From Anaerococcus sp. Marseille-Q7828 (GTDB lineage Bacteria > Bacillota > Clostridia > Tissierellales > Peptoniphilaceae): DNA of 64,000 bases. Positions 7,815 through 16,685 of this stretch are shown here, piece by piece. The notes beneath the pieces were generated by a model. The model saw only the letters and a program-made list of their open reading frames with translations. It was not told where the DNA came from and did no database searches. The DNA is taken from NCBI RefSeq assembly GCF_949769285.1, contig NZ_OX458331.1:1426001-1490000 (forward strand). The letters are read 5' to 3'. Numbering within the stretch: the stretch's first letter is position 1; the number at the start of each line of letters is the position of its first letter. The position numbers and the translations under genes are program-made.

Positions 7815-8530
7815 TCAAATACCTCCCTAGAATCAAAGACTGGACCATCCTTGCAAACTCTTATAAATTCGCCATCTACTGATTCTACTGTGCATCCTAG
7901 ACATGCCCCAATCCCACAGGCCATGTGAGCTTCCATGGATATTTGTATCTCAGCAGTCTCATTCATGTCGTGAATTGCCTTAAGCATTGGATTTGGTCCA
8001 CAAGCATATATTAGGTCGTAGTCATTTGGATCAAAGGCCTCTGTGATGAATTTGCCGTCCTTTTCAAAAGATGTGTAAGTAATCGACTTGACATAAGGCT
8101 TAAACTCTTCGGTGAAATATGGATCATTGGTAAAACCAGCATAAAAATCAGCCTTGGTATCTAGATTTTTTACTAGATATAAAAGTGGAGCAATACCTAT
8201 GCCACCAGCTACTACAGCTATCTTCTTATCCTTTGTATCATCAATCCTAAAGCCATTGCCGAGAGGACCTAAGATCTTTACTTCAGCGCCTTTTGTAAGG
8301 CCTGCCATAATATCTGTCCCCTCACCTACAACTTGGTATAAAATTGTTAGATTGTTATCATCACAAATGCCAAAGGGACGGGATAGGAGAGGTTCGTTTC
8401 TAAAGGAATCACACCTTAGCATAAAAAACTGACCTGGCTTTCCATCAAGGCTCATATCTAGGGTCATCTTGTATATATTTGGCCCAATTTCTATGTTTTC
8501 TAAAACTTTGCCTTTTTTATAAGTCTTCAT
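7811..8530 (-). CDS. pyrK: Dihydroorotate dehydrogenase B electron-transfer subunit
   Basis: PyrK passes electrons from PyrD's FMN to NAD through FAD and a 2Fe-2S cluster. The 239-residue protein has a ferredoxin-reductase fold: FAD-binding RPFGICD, NAD-binding [18 protein letters not shown] (about 105-122), and the cluster ligands in [13 protein letters not shown] plus a later Cys in [11 protein letters not shown]. It overlaps pyrF upstream by 14 bp and pyrD downstream by 4 bp, so the genes are tightly coupled. Confidence 0.95.
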   Translation of the reverse strand: MKTYKKGKVLENIEIGPNIYKMTLDMSLDGKPGQFFMLRCDSFRNEPLLSRPFGICDDNNLTILYQVVGEGTDIMAGLTKGAEVKILGPLGNGFRIDDTKDKKIAVVAGGIGIAPLLYLVKNLDTKADFYAGFTNDPYFTEEFKPYVKSITYTSFEKDGKFITEAFDPNDYDLIYACGPNPMLKAIHDMNETAEIQISMEAHMACGIGACLGCTVESVDGEFIRVCKDGPVFDSREVFE

Positions 8531-9380
8531 TGATAGATATATCCTTTAAAGTTTTCTCTACTGCAAGTCTTGCGTATTTGCCAACATTATCATTGCCATC
8601 TTCGTAGTTTAAATATGCTTTTAGTACACCACGAGAATTGTTTACAACTCCTCCGTTCTTGTCATTTAGAAGTTTGTAAACATTTAATGAATCAGCTCCT
8701 TGGGCACCAAAACCAGGTATTAGGAAAAATTCTTTGTCATATCTTTTTCTGATCTCTTCTACTTCTTCAGTGTGGGTTGCTCCAACTACTAGACCTATTG
8801 GACCGTAGCCAGACTCTCCAAGATAATTCTCGTTTAGGGCCTTTATCTTATCGCCTATTTGGTAAAATAGCTCTTTGCCATCAACACTTAGAGTTTCAAA
8901 GTCGCTTGCGCCAGGGTTTGATGTGCGTAAGAGGACAAATACTCCCTTTTTCCCACTTTCTATGTATGGCAAATATGGAGATATAGAATCCATGCCCATA
9001 TATGGGTTGAGGGTTATAAAGTCTGTCTCAAAGTCGCCTTCAAAGTGGGCCTTGGCATATTGGCTGGCAGATGCTGCTATATCTGATCTTTTGACATCTC
9101 CTATAGAAAGAAGTTTTTTTTCTCTCAAATATGCCAATGTATCACGATAAGCCATCATTCCTTCGATTCCGTAGGATTCGTAGTAGGCTATTTGAAGCTT
9201 ATAAATAGCTGTTATATCAGCTGTTGCATCTATGATTTCCTTGTTAAAATCCACCAAAGCCTGGCTGATGGTCTTGCCCTCTTTGTAAGAAGCTGGCAAA
9301 TAATCCATAGAAGTATCTAGGCCTACACATACAAAGCCTTTTTTGCTAACTTCTTGGTAAAGTCTATCTATTATCTTCAT
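8517..9380 (-). CDS. pyrF: Orotidine 5'-phosphate decarboxylase, long (type 2) form
   Basis: PyrF removes CO2 from OMP to give UMP. At 287 residues it is the longer PyrF subfamily rather than the roughly 235-residue B. subtilis type. It has [14 protein letters not shown] at the N-terminus, the catalytic [20 protein letters not shown] (Lys/Asp pair), and [12 protein letters not shown] near the phosphate site. It overlaps pyrC upstream and pyrK downstream. Confidence 0.94.
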   Translation of the reverse strand: MKIIDRLYQEVSKKGFVCVGLDTSMDYLPASYKEGKTISQALVDFNKEIIDATADITAIYKLQIAYYESYGIEGMMAYRDTLAYLREKKLLSIGDVKRSDIAASASQYAKAHFEGDFETDFITLNPYMGMDSISPYLPYIESGKKGVFVLLRTSNPGASDFETLSVDGKELFYQIGDKIKALNENYLGESGYGPIGLVVGATHTEEVEEIRKRYDKEFFLIPGFGAQGADSLNVYKLLNDKNGGVVNNSRGVLKAYLNYEDGNDNVGKYARLAVEKTLKDISINEDL

Positions 9381-10557
9381 ATTTTAAAACACCTTTCTTG
9401 TAAACTTTCTTCACTCTTCCAGAAAGGTCTTTGCCTATTAAAAGTGAATTCTTGGACTTGGATAAGATCTCATCTTCTGTATAAGTGTAGGTCTCATCTA
9501 AGTCTATCAAAGTAAAGTCTGCCTCATAACCTATGTCAAGTTTTCCCTTGTTTAGACCAAGTAAGCTTGCTGGATTGGTAGACATTAGTTTTATAAGATG
9601 ATTTATGGAAATCTCTCCGGATTTGACCAAGACTTCGTAGCATGTTGAAAAACTTGTCTCAAGACCTAGAAATCCTGGTGCTCCATTTTCCTTTTCCTTG
9701 GCTGAATGTGGAGCATGGTCGGTTGAAATACAATCAACTGTGCCATTTTTTATCATTTCAATTAAACTTAGCCTATCCTCTTCACGCCTTATAGGTGGAT
9801 TGACCCTCATCTCATCGCGTGATTTGTCAGCAAAGTATAAGTGATGTGGGGTAACCTCACAGGTTATTGGTGCCCCTAGGTCCTTGAAGTATTTTATGGC
9901 AGTAATGGCTCCCTTGGTTGATACATGGGAAAAATGTACTGGGCAATTTAGCTTGTAGGCATAATAGCAATCCCTGAGAGTCATAGCATCTTCGGCTATT
10001 TCATAGTCTATGGCAGAAACTTGAGCAACTTCCTCGTGGAGGGTCATCCTTACTTTCTTATCCATAGCTGCAATCATTGCCTTATACATGGTCATATCGT
10101 CATTAACACCGTGGCCATCATCTGAGATGAATTTGACAGATACTGGCATCGATTCTAGGTGGTCTAGAGTTTTGCCATCAAAGTTTTCAGTTATAGTATA
10201 AACTTGGTCTATATCTATCAAATCTAGGTCTTTGGCACGTTTTTTGATGTCATTGTAGATTTCTGGGCTTGATACAGTTGGTTTGGTATTTCCCATCAAA
10301 AGCACAGAAGTAAAGCCACCCTTTAAGGCAGCTTTGGATCCACTTTCTAAATCTTCTTTGTAGGTAAAACCAGGATCTCTGAAATGTACGTGTAGGTCTG
10401 TAAAGGCTGGAACTAAGGTAAGATTTTCGCAGTCTATGACTTCTACGTCATCATTTATTTCAAAAGCTTCTGTTATGATTCCATCTTCTACATAGATAGG
10501 TTTTCTAGTGATTTTGACATCATCAAAAGAATAATGATTGGTAAATACTTGTTTCAT
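9364..10557 (-). CDS. pyrC: Dihydroorotase
   Basis: PyrC cyclises carbamoyl aspartate to dihydroorotate. The 397-residue amidohydrolase has the metal-binding [10 protein letters not shown] (about 54-63), later His ligands in FSHVS and EVTPHHLYF, and the catalytic Asp in STDHAPHS. The class I (PyrC/AllB-like) length fits. It follows pyrI with a 1-bp gap and overlaps pyrF by 17 bp. Confidence 0.95.
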   Translation of the reverse strand: MKQVFTNHYSFDDVKITRKPIYVEDGIITEAFEINDDVEVIDCENLTLVPAFTDLHVHFRDPGFTYKEDLESGSKAALKGGFTSVLLMGNTKPTVSSPEIYNDIKKRAKDLDLIDIDQVYTITENFDGKTLDHLESMPVSVKFISDDGHGVNDDMTMYKAMIAAMDKKVRMTLHEEVAQVSAIDYEIAEDAMTLRDCYYAYKLNCPVHFSHVSTKGAITAIKYFKDLGAPITCEVTPHHLYFADKSRDEMRVNPPIRREEDRLSLIEMIKNGTVDCISTDHAPHSAKEKENGAPGFLGLETSFSTCYEVLVKSGEISINHLIKLMSTNPASLLGLNKGKLDIGYEADFTLIDLDETYTYTEDEILSKSKNSLLIGKDLSGRVKKVYKKGVLKYEDNR

Positions 10558-10558
10558 A

Positions 10559-10987
10559 TTATTCTTCTACATCGTAAATGTGGCCACAGTAGGCACATTT
10601 GTAAGATTTTTCTTCTTTGTCTATTAGGATAAATTTGCTTTCAACTGATCTTTCGCTTGTTGAAACGCATTTTGGGTTTTGGCAGGTTAGGATATCTGTG
10701 ATTGTTTGAGGATATTCTATAGATTTCTTCTCAACAACCTCTTCATTTTTGATGATATTTACTGTTGCACTTGGATCTACCAAGGCTACTGCATCAAGAT
10801 TAATATCTGTATGATCTTCTATCTTTATAATATCTTTTTTGCCCATGGTTTCGCTGCTTGCATTTAGGATAAGTGCAACTTCTTCTTCTAATTCTTCTAG
10901 GCCTAGTAGGTTAAATATTTTTAGGCCGTTGCCTGCTTTTATGTGGTCAATTACTACGCCGTTGTTTAAACTTGTGATCTCAAGCAT
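10559..10987 (-). CDS. pyrI: Aspartate carbamoyltransferase regulatory chain
   Basis: PyrI binds nucleotides and confers allosteric control on PyrB. The 142-residue protein ends in the expected zinc module: CQNPKC about residues 109-114 and CAYCG near 132-136, giving four Cys ligands. The N-terminal nucleotide-binding part contains [17 protein letters not shown]. It overlaps pyrB by 8 bp. A separate PyrI implies feedback control of the first pathway step at the enzyme level. Confidence 0.95.
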   Translation of the reverse strand: MLEITSLNNGVVIDHIKAGNGLKIFNLLGLEELEEEVALILNASSETMGKKDIIKIEDHTDINLDAVALVDPSATVNIIKNEEVVEKKSIEYPQTITDILTCQNPKCVSTSERSVESKFILIDKEEKSYKCAYCGHIYDVEE

Positions 10988-11906
10988 TGTTTGCCTCCAA
11001 TAATTTCAAGATAAGAGCCATTCTGACATACATTCCGTATTTTACTTGGTTAAAGTAAACTGCCCTTGGGTCCTTGTCTACTTCTGTTGCAATTTCGTTT
11101 ACCCTTGGTAGTGGATGAAGGATTATCATATCTTCCCTAGCATCTTTCATCTTTTCATTATCAAGGACATAGGAATCTTTAAGTCTTGTGTATTGGCTAG
11201 TTGAGAAGAATCTTTCCTTTTGAATCCTTGTCATATATAATATGTCACATTCTCCTATGACTTGTTCTAGGTTTCTAACTTCTTCATATTGAGAATTCTC
11301 ATCAAATACTTCTTCTTTAACATATTGTGGTAATTTTAGTTCATCTGGTGAGATTAGGATGAATTTGTTGTTATCAAACATATTCATAACCTTGATAAGT
11401 GAATGAACTGTTCTACCGTATTTCAAATCTCCAACTATACCTATGACGTGGTTATCCAAGCTTTCCTTGTATTGGCAGATGGTTAGGATATCTGTAAGGG
11501 TTTGGGTTGGGTGTTGGTGGCCGCCATCGCCAGCATTTATGATTGGACAATCTGCTGTAAGGCTTGCTAGATATGCAGCTCCTTCTTGTGGATGGCGCAT
11601 AGCTATGATGTCAGCATATTGGCTTACTGTCCTTACTGTATCTGCAAGGCTTTCTCCCTTGGTGGTTGATGAGCTAGCTGCTTCAGAAAAGCCTACTACC
11701 CTGCCGCCAAGTCTGTTCATTGCTGATTCAAATGATAGTCTAGTCCTGGTTGAAGGCTCAAAAAAAAGAGTCCCTAATAACTTCCCATCACATATGTGAG
11801 AAAAGTCACTGGGACTCTTAACTATTTCATTTGCTAAATCAACAATTTCGTATAAATCTTCTTTTGTCAAATCTTCTGAGTTTAATAAGTTTTTAATTTT
11901 GATCAT
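10980..11906 (-). CDS. pyrB: Aspartate carbamoyltransferase catalytic chain
   Basis: PyrB condenses carbamoyl phosphate with aspartate, the committed step of pyrimidine synthesis. The 308-residue protein shows the carbamoyl-phosphate loop [19 protein letters not shown] (about 51-69), [12 protein letters not shown] and the C-terminal HPLPRVNEI. It is first in the operon, with a consensus promoter only about 24 bases upstream. The order pyrB-I-C-F-K-D-E covers every step from carbamoyl phosphate to UMP; carAB is not in the window. Confidence 0.97.
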   Translation of the reverse strand: MIKIKNLLNSEDLTKEDLYEIVDLANEIVKSPSDFSHICDGKLLGTLFFEPSTRTRLSFESAMNRLGGRVVGFSEAASSSTTKGESLADTVRTVSQYADIIAMRHPQEGAAYLASLTADCPIINAGDGGHQHPTQTLTDILTICQYKESLDNHVIGIVGDLKYGRTVHSLIKVMNMFDNNKFILISPDELKLPQYVKEEVFDENSQYEEVRNLEQVIGECDILYMTRIQKERFFSTSQYTRLKDSYVLDNEKMKDAREDMIILHPLPRVNEIATEVDKDPRAVYFNQVKYGMYVRMALILKLLEANNA

Positions 11907-11929
11907 TTAGCACTCCTTAATTTTTTTCA

Positions 11930-11958
11930 ATTTTACACGAAATAAATTGACCTGTCAA
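11930..11958 (-). promoter_or_regulatory. Promoter of the pyr operon
   Basis: The minus-strand -35 TTGACA (11958-11953) is perfect, the spacer is 17 bp, and the -10 is TAAAAT (11935-11930). The leader is only about 17-20 bases, including a GGAG ribosome binding site, so there is no room for a PyrR-type attenuator. Confidence 0.85.
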
Positions 11959-11964
11959 CTATTT

Positions 11965-12498
11965 TTATGAATTTTTTAAATTTTCTCTAAGTTCGCTGAT
12001 AGATTGAGTGGTGACATTTACCCTATCAATAGCCAAATCATCGAGAACTTCATCTACCTTATCCTTGTTAGTAAATTCAATTTCCATATATGGTTCTGGG
12101 TAGGTATTCTTATCCCAAATATCTATATCAAATCTTTGACCCTTGTAGGTATATGATCTTCTTTCCTTCTCTCCTTTAAACTGCAATGAAACTCCCAATT
12201 GGTTTAGGATCTTTGTCATCATAGAAATAGAATCAATATTTACAGTGTATTCCCTGTTAACTCTAAAGTCATCTACATTTTCAACTTCCTTAAAGGTTAG
12301 CTCGATTTTTTTACTATCATCAGTGAATTTGGTCTCACGAATTCTTAGGTAGCCATTGGAAAAAGCTCCCTCTTCTGGGGCAAAGGTGTAGTTGGTTTGA
12401 TATTCACAGCTTACCTCTTGGCCGCCTAAGGCTAACAATTTTTCTTCCATCTCATCAACATCTATATTTAAAACTTTTACTTCAATTTCTCTTTGCAT
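11965..12498 (-). CDS. CYTH-domain protein (triphosphate tunnel family)
   Basis: The 177-residue protein opens with the CYTH signature ExExK (EIEVK, residues 4-8). It continues with LRIRETKFTDDSKKIELTFKE and ends with YMEIEFTNKDKVDEVLDDLAID. CYTH proteins hydrolyse or cyclise triphosphates (thiamine triphosphatase, polyphosphatase, class IV adenylate cyclase) inside an eight-stranded tunnel. Substrate cannot be told from sequence. It is the last gene of a five-gene overlapping operon and its stop is 7 bp from the pyr promoter. No terminator separates them, so read-through into pyr is possible. Confidence 0.85.
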   Translation of the reverse strand: MQREIEVKVLNIDVDEMEEKLLALGGQEVSCEYQTNYTFAPEEGAFSNGYLRIRETKFTDDSKKIELTFKEVENVDDFRVNREYTVNIDSISMMTKILNQLGVSLQFKGEKERRSYTYKGQRFDIDIWDKNTYPEPYMEIEFTNKDKVDEVLDDLAIDRVNVTTQSISELRENLKNS

Positions 12499-13175
12499 TA
12501 TCCTATCCTCACTGCTTCAAAATTTATATAATCGCCTGCTATACATTTAACATCTATACCGTCAAAAATCCCCTCTTTGATAAGCCTATGGCCAATACCG
12601 TGGAGGTGGCCGTAGACAAGGTGTTTGACCTTGTAGTCCTTGCAAATATCAAAAAACTCATTAAAGGTCCTATCTACATTGATTGGTGGGTAGTGGAGCA
12701 TTACTATCTTTTCTTTGTCAGAGGCATTTTTTAGGGAATTTTCAAGCCTCATAAGCTCCCTATTAAAGACCTTCTCATCGTGGTCTGTAAAGTCCTTGCT
12801 ATCCCTGCTCATCCATCCCCTAGTCCCACAAATCTCATAGCCCTCTACGGTAAATGAATTGTTTTGGAGAAAATCTATGGTCGAAAGGCCCAAATTGTTG
12901 ATCTTATTAAGCGAAGTCCACCAATAATCATGGTTGCCCTTAAGGATAATCTTTCTGCCATTTTTTTCATCAATCTTTTTTAGATCAATATAGGCATGAT
13001 CCAAATCCATGGCCCAAGATATATCACCAGCTAGTAAAACCGTATCATCTGGACTAATGATGTCATTCCACTTGTCAAATATTCTATTTTGATAATCTTT
13101 CCAGCCATCACCGAAGACTTCCATGGATTTTTCTTCTGTATAATCTAAATGCAAGTCAGCTAGTCCATAGATCAT
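12498..13175 (-). CDS. Calcineurin-like metallophosphoesterase
   Basis: The 225-residue protein has all the metal-binding motifs: GLADLHLD (DxH, about 4-11), LLAGDISW (GD), LKGNHDYWW (GNHD, about 87-95), MLHYPP and YGHLHGIGH. The family acts on phosphodiesters or phosphomonoesters; the substrate is unknown. It overlaps the YhaN-like gene by 4 bp upstream and the CYTH gene by 1 bp downstream. Together with the CYTH protein and a histidine phosphatase, the operon contains three small phosphohydrolases. Confidence 0.85.
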   Translation of the reverse strand: MIYGLADLHLDYTEEKSMEVFGDGWKDYQNRIFDKWNDIISPDDTVLLAGDISWAMDLDHAYIDLKKIDEKNGRKIILKGNHDYWWTSLNKINNLGLSTIDFLQNNSFTVEGYEICGTRGWMSRDSKDFTDHDEKVFNRELMRLENSLKNASDKEKIVMLHYPPINVDRTFNEFFDICKDYKVKHLVYGHLHGIGHRLIKEGIFDGIDVKCIAGDYINFEAVRIG

Positions 13176-14962
13176 ATATCCTCCAAATCAATTATCTTAT
13201 AATCAATCCCTTCACTATTTAAAATATCTTCCTCTCGCCCATGGCAAGTAAAATATATTATCTGCCTAAAATCTCCTAGGTCCAATAGGTAAAATAGGGC
13301 GATTCTCAGTCTATCAAGGTCATAATTTATAAAGGCATCGTCAAATATCATAAAAGTATCCAGATTTTGCTCGTTAATAGAAAATTTAAAGGCAAAATTC
13401 ATCTGGTCATAAAAACCTGTGGAAAGCCTATCCAAATCCAAATAGCTGCCGTCCTTTTGTAAAATTTCTGGCAGAAGATTTTCATCATAGGTGATTTTCT
13501 CATACTTGCCCTTGGAAAGCTGGGAGATTATATGTGAAACTTCCTTGCTGTGCTTGACAAGATTTGAATTATTATCTTTGCTTATCTCATCAATTATTTC
13601 TATGGCAAGATTTAGCGCCTCTATCTCTTTTTCCATTTGGGAAAGTTTTTCTTTTTGAAAGTTTAGATCATCTTCTAGGTCAACTTCCTTTGAAAGTTTT
13701 TCCTCAACAGCTGCCAAATTCTTCTCCAAGGCTAAATTGTCGTCATTTAGCTTTTGCAAATCTTGGTCAATCTTGCTAATCTTATCGTATATCTCATTGA
13801 TATCGACATTTTTAATGGCCAAATAATCTTCTAGATTAGAATTTTGCATTTCTAGGACTCTTATAAGCTCTACTAGTCTCTCCTTATCTTTGATAAGTCC
13901 CTTATAAATTATATAATTTTCATCTAGATTATACTTCTTATCTGTATTTTTTCCCTTTTTGTACTTTTCTATAAAATAAATCACTAGGGGCAAAACAAAG
14001 GCAAGGGCCAAAAGATATGACAATTTGCTTTGTAACCAGAGCATGACAAAAAATAAGGAAGTAAGAGCGTAGATGAGGAAATTTCTCCAATCAATCTTAT
14101 TATGAGAATCGTCTAGATTATAATCTTTGTATTCTTCGTATTTGGCCAGCTCTTTTTCTATGAAATTAAGCTCGTTTTGGTATTTGATTTGCTCTTCTAA
14201 GCTCTTGTAAGATGGGTTGTCCCTATAGTCATCCCTAATCTTTTTTAGTTCGTCCAATTCCTGCCTATGTCGGTCTATTTTGTCTCTATTTTTGTAAAGT
14301 TTTTCCAAGTCATTATTGTAATTCTTCCTCAAAGATTTAAGGTAGGCCAGATCATTTTCTAGATTTTCTATCTTCTCAGTGGTTTTTGCATAGGCTTTGG
14401 TATATGCCCTGGGAGTGCCAATCTCTGCCAGTCTCCCTTTTAGATTTTCTATGGCAAGGGCTGGAGAAAAGTAATAATCATCGCCAGAACTTAGTATTTC
14501 ACTAATCTTATCCTTTATAGCAGCTAAGGATTCCTGGCTTTGGTAATTGGCAATTAGATTTTTATACAAATCATAATCTATTCCAAGGAGAAACTCTCCT
14601 GGATAGTTGAGATTACTGGCCTTAGATTCTACTACTTCATTAGTGTCCAGATTATAAATCTCATATGTCCCATCAAAGAAATTGCGGCTTATCCTGTAAT
14701 TTGTCCCATCCTTACTAAAAATCCCGAAGCCAGCATACTTATATGAATGTGTGGGCTTATAGATTTCCTGTTTCTTGTTAAAGTGGCGGACCTTTTTCCC
14801 ATCGTCAAAACCATAGAGTAGGCCTTCTATAAAACTTACTATGGTGGACTTGCCGGATTCGTTTTTGCCGTAGATTAGATTAAAGGCAGGGGAAAATTCT
14901 ATATGAACATTTTCAAATTGACCAAAGGAGATTATGTATAATTTCTCGATACAAAGACTCAT
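13172..14962 (-). CDS. SbcC/YhaN-like SMC-type ATPase with a central membrane hairpin
   Basis: The start at ATG 14962 is chosen because AAGGAG stands 7 bases upstream and the ATG overlaps the YhaO-like stop (ATGA). This gives 596 residues. The N-terminus has the AAA_23-type FGQFENVHIEF and Walker A YGKNESGKST. The C-terminus has the LSTGFYDQM signature and Walker B DTFMIFDDAF. Between them are coiled coils (about 190-280 and 350-460). Two adjacent hydrophobic stretches near 295-340 (IYALTSLFFVML and LALAFVLPLVIYFI) look like a membrane hairpin. With the upstream nuclease it should form an Mre11-Rad50-type end-processing complex, possibly membrane-tethered. Confidence 0.82.
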   Translation of the reverse strand: MSLCIEKLYIISFGQFENVHIEFSPAFNLIYGKNESGKSTIVSFIEGLLYGFDDGKKVRHFNKKQEIYKPTHSYKYAGFGIFSKDGTNYRISRNFFDGTYEIYNLDTNEVVESKASNLNYPGEFLLGIDYDLYKNLIANYQSQESLAAIKDKISEILSSGDDYYFSPALAIENLKGRLAEIGTPRAYTKAYAKTTEKIENLENDLAYLKSLRKNYNNDLEKLYKNRDKIDRHRQELDELKKIRDDYRDNPSYKSLEEQIKYQNELNFIEKELAKYEEYKDYNLDDSHNKIDWRNFLIYALTSLFFVMLWLQSKLSYLLALAFVLPLVIYFIEKYKKGKNTDKKYNLDENYIIYKGLIKDKERLVELIRVLEMQNSNLEDYLAIKNVDINEIYDKISKIDQDLQKLNDDNLALEKNLAAVEEKLSKEVDLEDDLNFQKEKLSQMEKEIEALNLAIEIIDEISKDNNSNLVKHSKEVSHIISQLSKGKYEKITYDENLLPEILQKDGSYLDLDRLSTGFYDQMNFAFKFSINEQNLDTFMIFDDAFINYDLDRLRIALFYLLDLGDFRQIIYFTCHGREEDILNSEGIDYKIIDLEDI

Positions 14963-15969
14963 TTTTTGCTCCTTAGTATGGCATCGCAACCTAGCTTTAG
15001 GGCAAGTTTTGATATTTCGTCATCCTTATCTCTTAAGCTTTCTTCAAATTTGCTCAAAAGTGTATTAGGATAAAGGCTAGATAGATTTTCCATATCCAAA
15101 CTTTGATCTATTTCTACAAAAGAAAAATCTGCCCTAAGCTGATTTTGGATATTTTTACTATTGATGCTATCTCTTGACCTAATTTTAAGTCTAAGAATAT
15201 TTTTCTTATCCGACAAGTTTTGATTTACATATTCTATCAAGGCATTTTCATCAGCAAAATCATCATAAGATAGGTCAAAAGTCTTAAATTCCATTAGATT
15301 AGAATTTATATGACTAAGCTTTCCATTATCATATAAGATATAACCAAAATTTTCTGTATCTGCAAAAGAGCGTGGTTCTATGCTTGATGGATAGTGGATG
15401 TTTTTATAGGACCTAGCCTTGTGTATATGGCCAAGACCCACATAGTCAAAGCCTACTTGGCTAAGCTTATCCTTATCTAAATCTAGGTAATTTGTAGGGC
15501 TATCAGATATATCTCCATGGGCCAAAAGTATATTATAATAATCCCTATCCAAGGAGATATCATAGGGAAAGTCCCCAGCATATATTCTATCGGTATAGGA
15601 AAGTCCATAGATTCTCACTCTTTCATTTTCAAACATAGATAGCTTTTCGCTTGTGAAGATATGGAGATTGTTTGGTTTTTGGTTTAGAAAAATCTTATTA
15701 TAGGAATCAAAGTAATCGTGGTTGCCAGTTACATAATAAATGTCTTTGCCAAATTCCTCAAAAATGGCAAAGAGTCTAGCAAAATCTTTGGATGAAAAGT
15801 AAGACCTCTCAAAGAGGTCTCCTGCTATAAGGGCAAAGTCTACATCTTTGTTGGTCGCAAAGATATTTTCAAAGGACTGCCAGGTATTTTTCCTAATGAA
15901 AGAACCAAGGTCATCGCTAAAAGTCGAATTATCCGCCAAATGAGCATCTGCCAGGTGGATAAATCTCAT
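14959..15969 (-). CDS. SbcD/YhaO-like DNA exonuclease, metallophosphatase family
   Basis: The 336-residue protein resembles Mre11/SbcD. It has FIHLADAHLADN (DxH), FALIAGDLFERSYFS (GD), YYVTGNHDYFDSY (GNHD), ILLAHGDI and GLGHIHKAR (GHxH). The C-terminal 120 residues would form the capping domain that contacts the ATPase. It overlaps both neighbours by four bases (ATGA), indicating strict coupling to the YhaN-like ATPase. A role in DNA end processing is inferred from family. Confidence 0.85.
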   Translation of the reverse strand: MRFIHLADAHLADNSTFSDDLGSFIRKNTWQSFENIFATNKDVDFALIAGDLFERSYFSSKDFARLFAIFEEFGKDIYYVTGNHDYFDSYNKIFLNQKPNNLHIFTSEKLSMFENERVRIYGLSYTDRIYAGDFPYDISLDRDYYNILLAHGDISDSPTNYLDLDKDKLSQVGFDYVGLGHIHKARSYKNIHYPSSIEPRSFADTENFGYILYDNGKLSHINSNLMEFKTFDLSYDDFADENALIEYVNQNLSDKKNILRLKIRSRDSINSKNIQNQLRADFSFVEIDQSLDMENLSSLYPNTLLSKFEESLRDKDDEISKLALKLGCDAILRSKK

Positions 15970-16535
15970 AGATTGTTTACCTTTTCTATTAATTTAATGT
16001 TGCTTTTGACGTCAAAAACTGTGATTGCACCATTTTCAATCCAAAAACTTTCCCAATCGCCTAGATCCTTGAGAATCCAAAATAAACAGGACTTGATGGC
16101 AATGCCGTGGCTTACGCAAAGGGCATTTTCATTTTTCTTTGAAATCTCATCCAAAAATTCGCTAGTTCTTTTGATAAGATCCATCCTAGATTCACCATTT
16201 GGATATCTGGTATTAAATGGATCTTTGTCTTGTTCTTTGAAAAATTCCTTGTAATTGGTCCTTACTTCTACAAAAGATTGGCCTTTGAAATCTCCAAAAT
16301 CTAGTTCATTGATGCGAGCATCCGGGGTAAAATCCTCAAAGCCTAGCATCTTAGCAGTCTGTTGGCTTCTTAGCAAGGCTGATGTGTATACCTTATCTAT
16401 CTTGTATTTTTCTAGGGCGCGCCTAGTGTTTACCAAAACATTAAATCCGCTCTTACTAAGTTTTGTACTATCAAGTGAATAAAGACTTGACATATTTGCT
16501 TCAGTCAAGCCATGTCTTACTAAAATAATCTTCAT
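15966..16535 (-). CDS. Histidine phosphatase (phosphoglycerate mutase-like) family protein
   Basis: The 189-residue protein begins with the catalytic IILVRHGLTEAN (phospho-accepting His8 in RHG). It has the second Arg in TSALLRSQQTA, the acid residue in INELDFGDFKGQ, and the second His in ALCVSHGIAIK. Such small members dephosphorylate various metabolites (GpmB/PhoE/CobC-like); the substrate is unknown. It is the first gene of the overlapping operon with the YhaO/YhaN-like pair. Confidence 0.87.
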   Translation of the reverse strand: MKIILVRHGLTEANMSSLYSLDSTKLSKSGFNVLVNTRRALEKYKIDKVYTSALLRSQQTAKMLGFEDFTPDARINELDFGDFKGQSFVEVRTNYKEFFKEQDKDPFNTRYPNGESRMDLIKRTSEFLDEISKKNENALCVSHGIAIKSCLFWILKDLGDWESFWIENGAITVFDVKSNIKLIEKVNNL

Positions 16536-16567
16536 TATTACTCCTTTGTCCTTTTATATTAAACTAT

Positions 16568-16604
16568 CCCCATACAAAAACAAGGCCAAGGACCTTGTCT
16601 TTGT
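16568..16604 (-). terminator. Terminator of the ABC permease operon
   Basis: The arms CAAAAACAAGG (16575-16585) and CCTTGTCTTTG (16593-16603) form an 11-bp stem with one G-U pair on the minus-strand RNA. The 3' arm is T-rich. Confidence 0.65.
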
Positions 16605-16610
16605 TGGGTG

Positions 16611-16660
16611 AAAAACTCAAATTAAGAATATCTAAGTATCACTTAATTGCTTAAGTTTTA
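16611..16660. repeat. Inverted-repeat region between operons
   Basis: AATTAAG (about 16620-16626) and CTTAATT (about 16641-16647) are separated by about 15 bp. They are flanked by AAAACT and AAGTTTT, which extend the symmetry, and CTTAAG/CTTAATT motifs repeat. It lies between the ABC permease stop and its terminator hairpin, upstream of the histidine-phosphatase operon. It could be an operator or an RNA stem. Confidence 0.4.
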
Positions 16661-16685
16661 TCTACTATAAAATTAGATACCCTAT

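Noticed and set aside
11907-11964. Possible PyrR attenuator or T-box before pyrB.
   Set aside because: The promoter leaves a leader below 20 nt, with no hairpin.
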